From the NCBI RefSeq assembly GCF_017744045.1, contig NZ_JAGHRD010000001.1: 64,000 nucleotides of DNA; one strand, 5' to 3'. Shown here piece by piece: positions 9,110-17,893 of the stretch. Numbering within the stretch: the stretch's first letter is position 1; each line of letters starts with the position of its first letter. The notes beneath the pieces were generated by a model, which saw only the letters and a list, made by a program, of their open reading frames with translations, had not been told where the DNA came from and searched no databases. Made by a program: the position numbers and the translations under genes. Origin of the DNA: Pelagimonas sp017744045 (lineage in GTDB: Bacteria; Pseudomonadota; Alphaproteobacteria; Rhodobacterales; Rhodobacteraceae).

Positions 9110-10024
9110 TCAGGCGGTCGCCTCAAGTGTCTCTAGATGGCGGTCAAGTAGATCGAGAAACGCGTCTCGAACAGGATCGCGGGTGCCACGGGTCCAGGCC
9201 GCTGCCAGGATCAGCTTGGATCGTGTTGCGCCAACGGGTAGATCCAGCGGAACAAAGCGAACACCGGACACCTGAAACCGCGCGGTCCAACGCGGCACAA
9301 TGGCCAGCCCGGTTCCCTCGGCCACCAAATTGACAATGGTTTGTTTTTCGTCAGCGACCTGGGCCACCCGAGCGGTTAACCCGGCGTCGAGAAACAGTTT
9401 AATCGTCAGGTCGTGACTGTGGGGGCGGGATCTACGGTCGGGGACGATCAAGGGCTCTTCGGCCAAATCCGCAATTGAAATCAGAGGGCTGTCAGCCAAA
9501 GGGTGATCGCGCCGCAAAGCGACAACGGCTGTTTCAAAGAACAAGGTCCTGAACTGAATCCTGGGGTCGCGTTGGTCTGGTGGGCGACAAAAGGCAATAT
9601 CCAAACCGCCGCTTAGCAATCGGGGCAGAAGACGAATGGTCTTCTGCTCGATAATTTGAACAGCTATCTCAGGCGCTTCATCCCGCAGAATGGCAAGGAA
9701 TTGCGGCACGAGACCGGCTGCGGCACTGTCGATGGCCCCCACCCGTAAAACCCGATTTTCTGACCCGCGCATATCGCGCACGCGCTGTTCAAACGCTTCG
9801 GTCTGCGTGACCAGGGCGCGGGCGTCTTCAAGCAAGGACGTGCCGATTTCGGTCAAAGCGACCGAACGGGTGGTGCGTTGAAACAAGCGCACATCAAGGT
9901 TGTCTTCGAGTTGTTTGATATGCCGGCCAAGCGAGGCGGGCAGCATATCCAAGGACTGTGCCGCACGACCAAAATGCAGGGTTTCCGCCGCAGCGATAAA
10001 GCATTTGAGTTGATTAATATCCAA
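9110..10024 (-). CDS. LysR-family transcriptional regulator
   Basis: LysR regulator of about 304 residues; the helix-turn-helix is at residues 1-60 (CFIAAAETLHFGRAAQSLDML) and the effector domain follows. The reading frame is open for another 700 bases upstream, antisense to the dehydrogenase gene, but LysR homology starts at the codon for DINQLKCF. I therefore chose the TTG at 10024; a GTG at 10033 is an alternative and neither has a strong ribosome-binding site. It is divergent from the tartrate/D-malate dehydrogenase gene, the usual arrangement for a pathway activator (DmlR-like role, inferred), and could also control the TAXI transporter. Confidence 0.88.
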   Translation of the reverse strand: MDINQLKCFIAAAETLHFGRAAQSLDMLPASLGRHIKQLEDNLDVRLFQRTTRSVALTEIGTSLLEDARALVTQTEAFEQRVRDMRGSENRVLRVGAIDSAAAGLVPQFLAILRDEAPEIAVQIIEQKTIRLLPRLLSGGLDIAFCRPPDQRDPRIQFRTLFFETAVVALRRDHPLADSPLISIADLAEEPLIVPDRRSRPHSHDLTIKLFLDAGLTARVAQVADEKQTIVNLVAEGTGLAIVPRWTARFQVSGVRFVPLDLPVGATRSKLILAAAWTRGTRDPVRDAFLDLLDRHLETLEATA

Positions 10025-10192
10025 GGCGAACACCAAAATTATTGCTGATCTATATATAATCAACAAGAAGTTGGCTTGGCCAGAACTTCCCGATAGCGTC
10101 CTTGGACAAAGACGCGGAAACGTCCGGATGCACGCCAACCGAAACGTGCCAAAGGCGTGGAATGCCAACACCCCATCTAAGGCAAGACGGAC

Positions 10193-11266
10193 ATGAAAAC
10201 CTACAAGATCGCAGCCATTCCCGCCGACGGTATCGGCCCTGAAGTTATTGCAGCGGGTCTTCAGGCTCTTGAAGCTCTGGCGCGTCGGGATGGCGGGTTT
10301 GAATTGGACGTAACCGAATTTGACTGGGGGTCTGAGCGCTATAAACGCACTGGTGCGCTGATGCCGGAGGATGGCAAAGAGCAGCTCAAGAATTTTGATG
10401 CGATTTTCTTTGGGGCTGTTGGGGCACCTGACGTACCTGACCATGTAACGCTTTGGGGGCTTCGCCTGCCGATCTGTCAGGGCTTTGACCAATACGCCAA
10501 TGTCCGCCCAACACGCATACTGCCGGGCATTACCTCTCCGCTTGCGGGGGTCGGGCCCGACGATCTGGATTGGGTTATCGTGCGGGAAAACTCCGAAGGG
10601 GAGTATTCGGGTGTTGGCGGTCGTGCGCATCGTGGCCAGGCCGAAGAAGTCGCAACCGAAGTCTCGATTTTCACCCGGGTCGGTGTCGAGCGGATTATGC
10701 GCTATGCGTTCAAGCTGGCGCAATCACGACCACGCAAGTTTCTGACAGTCGTGACCAAATCCAACGCTCAACGGCATGGGATGGTCATGTGGGATGAAAT
10801 CGCAGCTGAAGTCGCCAAGGGTTTTCCGGATGTGACCTGGGACAAGATGCTGGTCGACGCAATGACCGTGCGCATGGTCAAAGATCCGGCCTCTTTGGAT
10901 ACGATCGTTGCCACAAATCTGCATGCCGACATCCTGTCGGACTTGGCTGGGGCTCTCGCCGGTTCGCTGGGTGTTGCACCCACTGGGAACATCGATCCAG
11001 AGCGGCGGAACCCATCGATGTTCGAGCCCATCCACGGCTCGGCGTTTGATATTACCGGCAAGGGCATCGCCAACCCGGTCGCGACCTTCTGGACGGCCAG
11101 CCAGATGCTGGAACATCTTGGGGAAATGGATGCGGCCAAGCGGCTCATGCGCGCGGTTGACAAAGTGTGCTCTGACGGAGTGTTGACGCCGGATGTGGGC
11201 GGCACTGCCACAACCAAAGATGTGACCGAAGCTGTGTGCCAAGCGATACGGGGCGAAAATATTTAA
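10193..11266 (+). CDS. Tartrate / D-malate dehydrogenase (decarboxylating), IDH/IMDH family
   Basis: NAD-dependent beta-hydroxyacid oxidative decarboxylase, 357 residues. The family pattern is clear: IPADGIGPEV near residue 8, the substrate arginines in ANVRPTR, the VRENSEGEYSG loop near residue 130 typical of tartrate/D-malate enzymes, a lysine in VTKSNAQ, metal-binding aspartates in the DILSDLAG segment, and the NAD site HGSAFDITGKGIANP. This subgroup converts D-malate or tartrate to pyruvate or related products. It is divergent from a LysR gene, consistent with a DmlA-type role. Tartrate, D-malate and isopropylmalate activities cannot be separated by eye. Confidence 0.9.
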   Translation: MKTYKIAAIPADGIGPEVIAAGLQALEALARRDGGFELDVTEFDWGSERYKRTGALMPEDGKEQLKNFDAIFFGAVGAPDVPDHVTLWGLRLPICQGFDQYANVRPTRILPGITSPLAGVGPDDLDWVIVRENSEGEYSGVGGRAHRGQAEEVATEVSIFTRVGVERIMRYAFKLAQSRPRKFLTVVTKSNAQRHGMVMWDEIAAEVAKGFPDVTWDKMLVDAMTVRMVKDPASLDTIVATNLHADILSDLAGALAGSLGVAPTGNIDPERRNPSMFEPIHGSAFDITGKGIANPVATFWTASQMLEHLGEMDAAKRLMRAVDKVCSDGVLTPDVGGTATTKDVTEAVCQAIRGENI

Positions 11267-11315
11267 GCTTGGTGCAGTGCTTTGAGGGCAAACGATATGT
11301 TTGGCTTAGATGGAG

Positions 11316-11347
11316 GAGGCGACGGTAAAGTCGCCTCTTAATTTTTT
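11316..11347 (+). terminator. Rho-independent terminator after tartrate/malate dehydrogenase
   Basis: An 8-bp stem GAGGCGAC/GTCGCCTC with a six-base loop is followed by TTAATTTTTT. It lies 50 bases past the stop codon and ends just before the convergent dadA stop. Confidence 0.85.
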
Positions 11348-11350
11348 AAC

Positions 11351-12604
11351 TCAGGCGTATCGGCTGGCTTCGAGACCATCGAACGAAATGTCCGGCTCTT
11401 TTTCGGCCACCAGATCGGCAACGGCGCGGCCCGACCCGCAGGCCATGGTCCAGCCAAGTGTGCCATGGCCGGTGTTCAAGAACAGGTTGTCAAACTTTGT
11501 CCGACCCAGAATTGGTGTTCCATCCGGGGTCATTGGGCGAAGCCCTGTCCAGCCTTCGATCTTGGATTGATCGCCGCCCTTCGGGAAAAGATCGTTCACG
11601 ACATGCCTAACAGCGTCGGTGGCGTGTTTCCCCAGAGACTTGTTATACCCAATGATTTCAGCCTGACCGGCGACCCGGATGCGATCCCCCAGGCGGGTGA
11701 GGGCAACCTTAAAGCTTTCATCCATGATCGTGGATTGAGGCGCGGCATCGCCATCCACAACCGGTAATGTAATCGAGTATCCTTTGACCGGATAAATCGG
11801 CAGGCGAATGCCAAGTTTTCTTAGCAAAACTGCAGAGAAGGGGCCAAGGCAGCAGACAAACTTGTCACCCTCAACGTCGCCATTCTCTGTCACAACGGCT
11901 GAAATGCCCGACGCCTCATGCCGCAGGCTCTTGATGGTTTCGTTGTAACGGAACTGAACGCCGAGCTTTTCAGCTTCGCTGGCCAGGGCCGTGGTGAATT
12001 TGCGGCAATCGCCGGTGCGGTCTGAGGTCAGTTGCAGCCCGCCGACGAATTTTTCGGACACATGTTTTAATCCGGGTTCAGCGTCGATGCACCCCTCGCG
12101 ATCCAGAACCTTAAAAGGCGAACCGAATTCTTCGAGGATTTCCTGATCGACTTTTGAACTGATGACCTGCTTTTCGCTGCGAAAAAGTTGGAGCGTACCC
12201 AGTTCGCGCTGGTCGAACTGGATTGGAACCTCGGCCATCAAATCGGTCAGTGCTTCGCGGCTATAGCCGGAAATACGGACCATGCGGCTTTTGTTGATCC
12301 AATAGGAGTCTTCGTTACAATTCCGGAGCATTTGCAGACCCCAGGACCACATGGTCGTGCTAAGCAGAGGCCAGATCGTCAGCGGGCGATACCGCATCAA
12401 CATCCATTTCAGGGCTTTCTTTGGAATGCCGGGCGCAGCCCAGGGAGAGGACATTCCGTAACAAAGTTCGCCGGCATTGGCAAAGCTGGTTTCCAGCCCT
12501 GCCTCGCGTTGGCGGTCAATCACGACAACCTCAGCCCCTTGCTTGGCAAGATAGTAGGCTGTCGTAACACCGATGACTCCGGCACCCAGAATGATGACTT
12601 TCAT
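11351..12604 (-). CDS. dadA: D-amino-acid dehydrogenase small subunit (DadA)
   Basis: FAD-dependent membrane-associated dehydrogenase that deaminates D-amino acids (classically D-alanine to pyruvate and ammonia) and feeds electrons to the respiratory chain. It is 417 residues; the Rossmann motif GAGVIGVTTAYYLAKQGAEV is at residues 7-26 followed by VVID, and the C-terminal GHGTLGWTMACGSGR is the DadA/glycine oxidase signature. A RidA-like gene lies 30 bases upstream in the same direction, fitting detoxification of the imine product. No alanine racemase gene is nearby, so the natural substrate may be another D-amino acid. Confidence 0.9.
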   Translation of the reverse strand: MKVIILGAGVIGVTTAYYLAKQGAEVVVIDRQREAGLETSFANAGELCYGMSSPWAAPGIPKKALKWMLMRYRPLTIWPLLSTTMWSWGLQMLRNCNEDSYWINKSRMVRISGYSREALTDLMAEVPIQFDQRELGTLQLFRSEKQVISSKVDQEILEEFGSPFKVLDREGCIDAEPGLKHVSEKFVGGLQLTSDRTGDCRKFTTALASEAEKLGVQFRYNETIKSLRHEASGISAVVTENGDVEGDKFVCCLGPFSAVLLRKLGIRLPIYPVKGYSITLPVVDGDAAPQSTIMDESFKVALTRLGDRIRVAGQAEIIGYNKSLGKHATDAVRHVVNDLFPKGGDQSKIEGWTGLRPMTPDGTPILGRTKFDNLFLNTGHGTLGWTMACGSGRAVADLVAEKEPDISFDGLEASRYA

Positions 12605-12634
12605 TGATTTGGCTTTCTTGCGTGGTCGCTAGGG

Positions 12635-12979
12635 TCAGTTTGCTTCAGCAGCAGTCACGATGATTTCAACACGAAGCTGTTCGCGCGCCAGCTTGGCTTC
12701 GCCACAGGCGCGGGCCGGGGCTTTGCCCTCGGGAACCCAGGCGTCCCAAACCTCGTTCATTTCGGCGAAATCGGCCATGTCGGCCAGCCAAACAATCGCT
12801 TGAAGGATGTGTTCACGCGACGAGCCGTGATTGTCGAGCAAGGCTTCGACCCGCGACAAGCAATCTTTGGTTTGCTCTGCCACAGTGTCGCCGGCACCGA
12901 CCTGACCGCACAGGTACAAAACGCCATTATGCTTGACGACTTTGCTCATGCGGGTGCCGGTTTCAAAACGTTCGATCAT
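12635..12979 (-). CDS. RidA family protein (enamine/imine deaminase-like)
   Basis: Small protein of 114 residues of the RidA/YjgF family, which hydrolyses reactive enamine or imine intermediates. The segment APARACGEAKLA retains the conserved arginine of active RidA proteins. The ATG at 12979 is preferred over an in-frame GTG at 12991 because GAGAAAG precedes it and homology begins at MIERFETG. It sits directly upstream of dadA, whose flavin reaction makes an imine, so it is probably the clean-up partner in one operon. Confidence 0.87.
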   Translation of the reverse strand: MIERFETGTRMSKVVKHNGVLYLCGQVGAGDTVAEQTKDCLSRVEALLDNHGSSREHILQAIVWLADMADFAEMNEVWDAWVPEGKAPARACGEAKLAREQLRVEIIVTAAEAN

Positions 12980-13044
12980 TGTCTTTCTCACTTCTCTTTT
13001 CAGCTTAAACCACCGACATGGTTTGTTTGGTTTTGTTTGCGTGT

Positions 13045-14043
13045 TCAGTTGTTTGAATGTTTTGCCAATTTTTGGCCGTAACGTAGTTCACGACGCCGAA
13101 CAGGATGCATGGAATAGCGTCTTTGAAACTGTTTTGAAAACAGAGATGTGCTGGAAAAACCTGCCGCTACAGAAATTTCCCGGATCGTCATGTCGGTGAA
13201 TTTCAACAGCTGGTCAGCCCGATCAAGGCGAATGTTGCGGTACACCGTCAAAGGAGTTTCGTTGAATTGTTTCATAAAGCTTCGTTGCATTTGTCGGGAA
13301 GACAAGTCGAGAAGCTGATCGAAATCCTCAATGCGTAGCGGATCTTCGATATGCTCACGCATGATGGATATTGCGCGCATCACGATTGGGTCGCCATGGG
13401 CCAGCCGAATATAGTGGTTTTCTGTTTCTGACATGGTGTTGGGTTGAGCACCTGCCAGGCCGATATGCGATTGAACCTGCTCGGCGACATAATATCCGCA
13501 GTCAACGGAAATCATTTCAAGCACCATTTGGGCGGCTGCCAAATTCCCTGTCGCCGAAAACACGCTGCGATCACGGAACCAGGATGCAGAAGAGTTATGG
13601 GCATGTATCGCCAATTCATTGGCCGCATATGATAGTTCAGCATGCACACTGAAACGATGGGTGTGAAAGTGGGGAACCTTGGCAGCCAGGAGAACCGCGC
13701 TACCGACAAACCCCACTCGATGAACACAGGGGAGATGCGTGCGCAGCTTGGCCGTGCAGCCCTTTTCGAGTGACCATGGCGCGTTCACCGAACCAAATAG
13801 GATGACGGTGCGGTCCGGGACGCTCGTTCCCTTTTGAAACAGCTGCGAAATGTTCTGACCGTGTTCGACATGATACTCGATCTCGGTTGAGAAGCGGTTC
13901 GCTAGCGTAAAGAGCTCTTGGCAGGCATTGATGGCAAACGCCGAGTCCGCGTTCTGCGCGATGATGGAAACTGGCTTGGACAGCGTCTTGGAAAAAGCGA
14001 AGTTCGGAGCCGGTTCTGCTTTTATGTTTCGTTGGTGATGCAT
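13045..14043 (-). CDS. GlxA-type AraC-family transcriptional regulator
   Basis: Regulator of 332 residues with an N-terminal DJ-1/PfpI (class I amidotransferase-like) domain (about residues 25-190) and a C-terminal AraC DNA-binding domain with two helix-turn-helix motifs (about 230-320; FDQLLDLSSRQMQRSF and ISVAAGFSSTSLFSKQF). The ATG at 14043 is chosen for the GGGAAGG nine bases upstream; an upstream in-frame start at 14076 has less support. It lies between glyA and the dadA operon, all on the minus strand. Relatives often control glycine-betaine, carnitine or amino-acid catabolism, so control of dadA/ridA is a reasonable inference. Confidence 0.88.
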   Translation of the reverse strand: MHHQRNIKAEPAPNFAFSKTLSKPVSIIAQNADSAFAINACQELFTLANRFSTEIEYHVEHGQNISQLFQKGTSVPDRTVILFGSVNAPWSLEKGCTAKLRTHLPCVHRVGFVGSAVLLAAKVPHFHTHRFSVHAELSYAANELAIHAHNSSASWFRDRSVFSATGNLAAAQMVLEMISVDCGYYVAEQVQSHIGLAGAQPNTMSETENHYIRLAHGDPIVMRAISIMREHIEDPLRIEDFDQLLDLSSRQMQRSFMKQFNETPLTVYRNIRLDRADQLLKFTDMTIREISVAAGFSSTSLFSKQFQRRYSMHPVRRRELRYGQKLAKHSNN

Positions 14044-14134
14044 CTTGCTACCTTCCCTTTGTCTTGCGCTGTCCACGCAATTATTCGTGCCTGCCGTTGG
14101 ACCACGCCCGGTTCCCCAAGTTCCCTTACAAGTG

Positions 14135-14162
14135 CTCCACCACCTGCGAGCAGGTGGTGGAG
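14135..14162. promoter_or_regulatory. Perfect 12-bp inverted repeat downstream of glyA
   Basis: CTCCACCACCTG and its exact complement CAGGTGGTGGAG are separated by four bases. No T-run follows on either strand, so it is not a classic terminator. A second 6-bp hairpin (TGGTCT/AGACCA) lies between it and the glyA stop codon. It may protect the glyA mRNA end or act as an operator for the downstream GlxA-type gene. Confidence 0.55.
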
Positions 14163-14199
14163 GCGTGTCGTGGTCTGCAAGAGACCAACGGAGGAGCTG

Positions 14200-15465
14200 T
14201 TAAGCAGCGTAGGTCGGGAACGCTGCGCAGAGTTTCGCAACCTGCGCTTTGCAGCGCTTCACGGTTGCATCTGTATCTTCGGCCGCTTCGGCTTCGATCA
14301 GATCGGCGATCATTTCGCCCAGCTGCACAAATTCTTTTTCCTTCATGCCACGGGTCGTTGCCGCGCTTACCCCAAGGCGCAAGCCAACCCATTCTGGAGG
14401 GCGTGGGCTGTCATTCGGGATGGCGTTTTTGTTGGCGGTGATATTGGCCTTTTCCAGCACGGTCTCAGCGCGTTTGCCGGTGATACCCTTGGGGCTGAGG
14501 TCGAGCAGAACGAGATGCGTGTCGGTGCCGCCGGAAACGATGCGGATGCCGCGGGTTTGCAAAGTGTCCGCCAGTTTGGCTGCGTTGGCTTTGACCTGAG
14601 CACCGTAGGCTTTGAAATCGTCGGTCAGCGCTTCGGCCAGGCAAACGGCTTTGCCAGCCAGAACCTGGCTGTGGATCGAGCCCTGAACACCCGGGAAAAC
14701 CGCGGATTGCAGCTTTTTGAACCATTCCTCGTTATTGGTCAGGATCAAGCCACCGCGTGGGCCGCGCAGGGTTTTGGTGGTGGTGCAGGTGACGATATCC
14801 GCGTGCGGGAATGGCGAGGGGTGGACGCCCGCAGCAACCAGACCGGCGATATGCGCCATGTCGACGTGGAAATAGGCACCAACCTTTTTGGCGATCTGAC
14901 CCATACGCTCAAAATCGATCTCGCGCGGATAGGCAGAGCCACCGGTGATCAACAGCTTGGGCTTTATTTCTTCGGCCAGTTTTTCCAGCGCGTCATAGTC
15001 GATGACTTCGGTGGTCTCGTCGACGCCGTAATGGTGCGGCTCGAACCAACGGCCGGACAGGTTCGCCTTAAGACCGTGGCTCAGGTGGCCACCGGCGGCC
15101 AGGTCCAGCGACAGAACCTTGTCGCCTGGCTTGAGCAGCAGGAAGAACACGCCAAGATTCGCTTGGCTGCCCGAATGCGGCTGCACGTTGGCATATTCGC
15201 AGCCAAACAGGTCTTTGGCGCGATCAATGGCGGCCTGCTCGACCACATCGACATATTGGCCACCACCGTGGAAACGGTTGCCCGGATAACCTTCAAGCGT
15301 CTTGTTGGTCATCGCGTGACCCAGCGCATCCAGCACGGCGCGGCTCACGATGTTTTCGGATGCGATCAGTTCGATCTGATCTTCTTGGCGCTGGCGCTCG
15401 TTGACAAGCGCTTGCGAGACAAGAGGATCGACAGTCGCAACGGAACCAGAAAAGTGCGCCGACAT
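14200..15465 (-). CDS. glyA: Serine hydroxymethyltransferase
   Basis: PLP enzyme interconverting serine plus tetrahydrofolate with glycine plus methylene-tetrahydrofolate. At 421 residues it matches GlyA length. Visible signatures are ELIASENIVS near residue 31, SGSQAN near 95, HVDMAHIAGLVA near 200, and TTTKTLRGPRGG near 227-238, with the PLP lysine. The start is the ATG at 15465 after GGAGA; the frame is open upstream but not family-like. It is divergent from a LysR gene. Roseobacters often carry several glyA copies, and the neighbourhood (dadA, GlxA-type and GcvA-like regulators) suggests an amino-acid or methylated-amine role rather than only housekeeping. Confidence 0.95.
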   Translation of the reverse strand: MSAHFSGSVATVDPLVSQALVNERQRQEDQIELIASENIVSRAVLDALGHAMTNKTLEGYPGNRFHGGGQYVDVVEQAAIDRAKDLFGCEYANVQPHSGSQANLGVFFLLLKPGDKVLSLDLAAGGHLSHGLKANLSGRWFEPHHYGVDETTEVIDYDALEKLAEEIKPKLLITGGSAYPREIDFERMGQIAKKVGAYFHVDMAHIAGLVAAGVHPSPFPHADIVTCTTTKTLRGPRGGLILTNNEEWFKKLQSAVFPGVQGSIHSQVLAGKAVCLAEALTDDFKAYGAQVKANAAKLADTLQTRGIRIVSGGTDTHLVLLDLSPKGITGKRAETVLEKANITANKNAIPNDSPRPPEWVGLRLGVSAATTRGMKEKEFVQLGEMIADLIEAEAAEDTDATVKRCKAQVAKLCAAFPTYAA

Positions 15466-15575
15466 ATGAAGGTTCTCCAATGGAATCAGGCTTTGGACAA
15501 TGATCTGCAGTTGTCGCTGGCAGGACAAATGAGTATTGCTAAAAAGTAGACGCAGAAAAACTAAGCCTAAAACCC

Positions 15576-16460
15576 ATGTCGCTTTCGCCACAAAGACCCA
15601 AAGGGCCGCACCTGAATTCTCTACGTGCTTTTGAGGCCGCCGCACGACTAAAGAGCTTTGCAGCCGCGGCTGACGAGCTTTCGGTGACGGCAGGCGCAGT
15701 CACGCAACATGTCAAAACCCTGGAGGCCTGGGCAGGCACCCGCCTGTTTGAGCGCACCGCGCGCGGTGTCAAACTGACACCTCTGGCCGAAGAGCTACTG
15801 CCGCAGTTCGCCTATGCCTTTGATCAGCTTGGGGCCGCCGTTCACAACCTGCGTAACAAAGCGCAACCGGAACGGATTCGCATAGCCGCGCTTCCGGCCA
15901 TCGCACAGCTTTGGCTTGCACCGCGCTTGGGGCAACTTAGGCATTTGGCACCCGAGGCGACGGTCTCGATTGTGGCGCAGGAGCTTGCACCCAACCTTGC
16001 CCGCGAACCTTTTGACCTTACGCTGTTCTATTCGGAAGAAACGCCAAGCGCGCATGACCTGGTTGTTTCAGATGATGTGATTTTCCCTGTCTGTTCACCC
16101 GCAATTGCCGAAAGGTTGAATGACATCACGGATCTAAGGGCAGAGACCTTGTTGCATGATGGGTGTTGGAGACACGACTGGGAAACGTGGTTGAAAAGTC
16201 AGGGACATGGCAAAACCATGCCCATATCTGGCACGGTGCATTCGCTGTTTTCGGTCGCCCTAGAGGAAGCCCGGCATGGCGGCGGCGTGCTGATTGCGCA
16301 TGAACTCCTTGTGCGGGATTATTTGAACAATGGCGCGCTTGTCCGCCCGTTTGCCGGGTCCTTGTCATTGCCGAGCAAGCTGCTGGCAAAATTTACGCCG
16401 GCTTTCCGCCAATCGCCGGTCTTTGAAAAAATGAAATCGGTCTTGCTGGAAGAGGATTGA
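15576..16460 (+). CDS. LysR-family transcriptional regulator (GcvA-like)
   Basis: LysR regulator of 294 residues. The GcvA-like subgroup is suggested by PHLNSLRAFEAAARLKSFAAAADELSVTAGAVTQHVKTLE at the N-terminus (helix-turn-helix about residues 10-70; only this region is diagnostic) and ERTARGVKLT after it. It is divergent from glyA with 110 bases between the starts, so regulation of glyA is inferred. A short GGCGCT/AGCGCC hairpin follows 10 bases after the stop. The regulator is intact, unlike the LysR remnant that follows. Confidence 0.9.
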   Translation: MSLSPQRPKGPHLNSLRAFEAAARLKSFAAAADELSVTAGAVTQHVKTLEAWAGTRLFERTARGVKLTPLAEELLPQFAYAFDQLGAAVHNLRNKAQPERIRIAALPAIAQLWLAPRLGQLRHLAPEATVSIVAQELAPNLAREPFDLTLFYSEETPSAHDLVVSDDVIFPVCSPAIAERLNDITDLRAETLLHDGCWRHDWETWLKSQGHGKTMPISGTVHSLFSVALEEARHGGGVLIAHELLVRDYLNNGALVRPFAGSLSLPSKLLAKFTPAFRQSPVFEKMKSVLLEED

Positions 16461-16516
16461 CCACGCGATAGGCGCTGGGCATGTAGCGCCAAGCGTTCGT
16501 CTTGCTGCGCTAGGCC

Positions 16517-16828
16517 TCAGAGCACGGAGCCGTGTCTTTGGCCGATGGTCTTGCCGATCCAATCCCAGAACCTGCGCACATTTCGTTTCATTAGTTTGTC
16601 GTCCGAGGTGACAACATAGTAGCTTTTGGGGGCTGGGACTTCCTCTTTGCAGGGCTTCACCAATTGCCCCGAAGCAAGCTCGTTTCTGAGCAGGCCGGTA
16701 TGGCCAATGGCGATACCATTGCCGTTCAGCGTGCTTTGAACCAGCGCAGAGTAGAGCGAAAAACCAAGGGAGTTTGTCAGCTCCGGCCCGTTGATGGTCG
16801 TGGGCAAATACTCGGAAACCACCGAAGA
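16517..16828 (-). pseudogene. Truncated LysR (GcvA-like) regulator, C-terminal fragment
   Basis: About 100 residues on the minus strand read as the end of a LysR effector domain: GPELTNSLGFSLYSALVQ, GNGIAIGHTGLLRNELASGQLV and YYVVTSDDKLMKRNVRRFWDW are typical of GcvA-like C-termini. The matching N-terminal half, including the helix-turn-helix, is absent. Upstream of about base 16828 the open frame continues but becomes antisense to a universal stress protein remnant. It is therefore a gene fragment cut by a deletion or rearrangement and unlikely to encode a functional regulator. Confidence 0.7.
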
Positions 16829-16829
16829 G

Positions 16830-17179
16830 ACCGGGACGCATGTGCGTTCGGAACATATCCTCACCCGTTCGGGGCGTCCCTTGGTGGTTGTGCCGCGCGA
16901 TTGGAAAACCGAGCAGCCGATCGAGCGGACCCGAATAAGGCACCGTTGGTTGAGTAGAAGGCACATCTGGCCCTTCACAATCCGCGCATCACCTTGACGA
17001 CCGTTAAGCCCAGCGGAAACACCACGGATCAGCTACTGACATATTGCCAAGGCAAAGACGCCGATATTCTGGTGGTGGGCAGTCGCGGGTCAGCGCGGTT
17101 GCGCAGCGGTTTGGTGCATGGTGGCACCGGGCGGAGCATTCTGGATGACGCAACCCTGCCAGTTATGATTTCGCACTAG
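16830..17179 (+). pseudogene. Degraded universal stress protein (UspA family) gene
   Basis: Two reading frames carry UspA sequence. From about 16830 to 16940 one frame reads THVRSEHILTRSGRPLVVVP, typical of the end of a Usp domain. From about 16958 to 17179 a different frame reads PRITLTTVKPSGNTTDQLL and DADILVVGSRGSARLRSG, then ends RSILDDATLPVMISH, the end of a second Usp domain. The start of the second domain and nearly all of the first are missing. A two-domain Usp gene appears to have lost its beginning and an internal piece. A terminator follows at 17192. No functional product is expected. Confidence 0.68.
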
Positions 17180-17191
17180 AGTGCTTTTAAA

Positions 17192-17229
17192 ACGGGCCGT
17201 AGGTCAGTGTGACCCACGGCTCGTTTTTT
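17192..17229 (+). terminator. Rho-independent terminator after the usp remnant
   Basis: A 15-base stem with one mismatch (ACGGGCCGTAGGTCA with TGACCCACGGCTCGT, including one G-T pair), a three-base loop, then TTTTTT. The terminator is intact although the gene before it is degraded. Confidence 0.85.
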
Positions 17230-17263
17230 GTTGGGGGCAACCCGGCGCGGAATTGGCCGGTGG

Positions 17264-17881
17264 TTAGCTCGTTTTGTCGCTGCTGAACGTGTCTTTCAGC
17301 CAGTCGCTGCCATCGTCGATACGGTCCTCGACGCTTTGGACTACGGGATCGATGCGTTTGGCCTGAAAGCGTTTCCAGCGCACACGGATGGCCCAGAACA
17401 GCGCAAAGAGAACGGTCAGGATGGCAATGTTTGTCCAGGGGATGATGCGGGTGTCGGGGCTATCGACTTCTCGAATGGAAAGGGCGTTAGGATAAATCGA
17501 CCAAAAGACGTTGCGCCATCCGTAGTGACGGACAACGAACCAACGAGGGTTTTCGGCGGAGGATTCTCGGCTGCCCGCCTTGGCGTGAAGATCAGCAGTG
17601 TTGAATTTGAAGTAAGGTGGCCAACCCCAGCCAGTGTCTTCATTGCGATAGACCGATTGGTCGCCGTCTGGCGTTTCGCTTTGTATAAAGAAAACCAGTC
17701 GTTCGCCTTCTGGGCTCGTTGTACCAGCGCTGGACCATGCCCAGCTTGCTTCATTAACGTTAACGCGGTCTTCGTAGATCCCCGTGATCCGAACGATGTC
17801 GTTTTGGGGCAGGGTGTAGTGCAGGAAGGCCGCAACAATGACCCAAAACGCAATTATGATTGTCCATTTGACATATGCCAT
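17264..17881 (-). CDS. DUF1523 family membrane protein
   Basis: Protein of 205 residues with one hydrophobic segment at residues 6-24 and a second at about 148-167, so an exported middle domain of about 120 residues is flanked by membrane anchors, with a basic then acidic cytoplasmic tail. The sequence (YEDRVNVNEASWAW, WGWPPYFKFNTADLHAKA, PRWFVVRHYGWR) matches the DUF1523 family found in Rhodobacterales. Its function is unknown. It is the last of three small membrane-protein genes on the minus strand. Confidence 0.8.
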   Translation of the reverse strand: MAYVKWTIIIAFWVIVAAFLHYTLPQNDIVRITGIYEDRVNVNEASWAWSSAGTTSPEGERLVFFIQSETPDGDQSVYRNEDTGWGWPPYFKFNTADLHAKAGSRESSAENPRWFVVRHYGWRNVFWSIYPNALSIREVDSPDTRIIPWTNIAILTVLFALFWAIRVRWKRFQAKRIDPVVQSVEDRIDDGSDWLKDTFSSDKTS

Positions 17882-17893
17882 TCCCGGCCCCTT

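Noticed and set aside
10025..10723. N-terminal extension of the LysR frame to 10723
   Set aside because: The extra 230 codons are antisense to the tartrate/malate dehydrogenase gene and carry no domain; LysR homology begins at 10024.
13918..15549. A 543-codon open frame on the plus strand opposite glyA
   Set aside because: It is antisense to a certain glyA gene, lacks family motifs, and reflects third-position GC bias.
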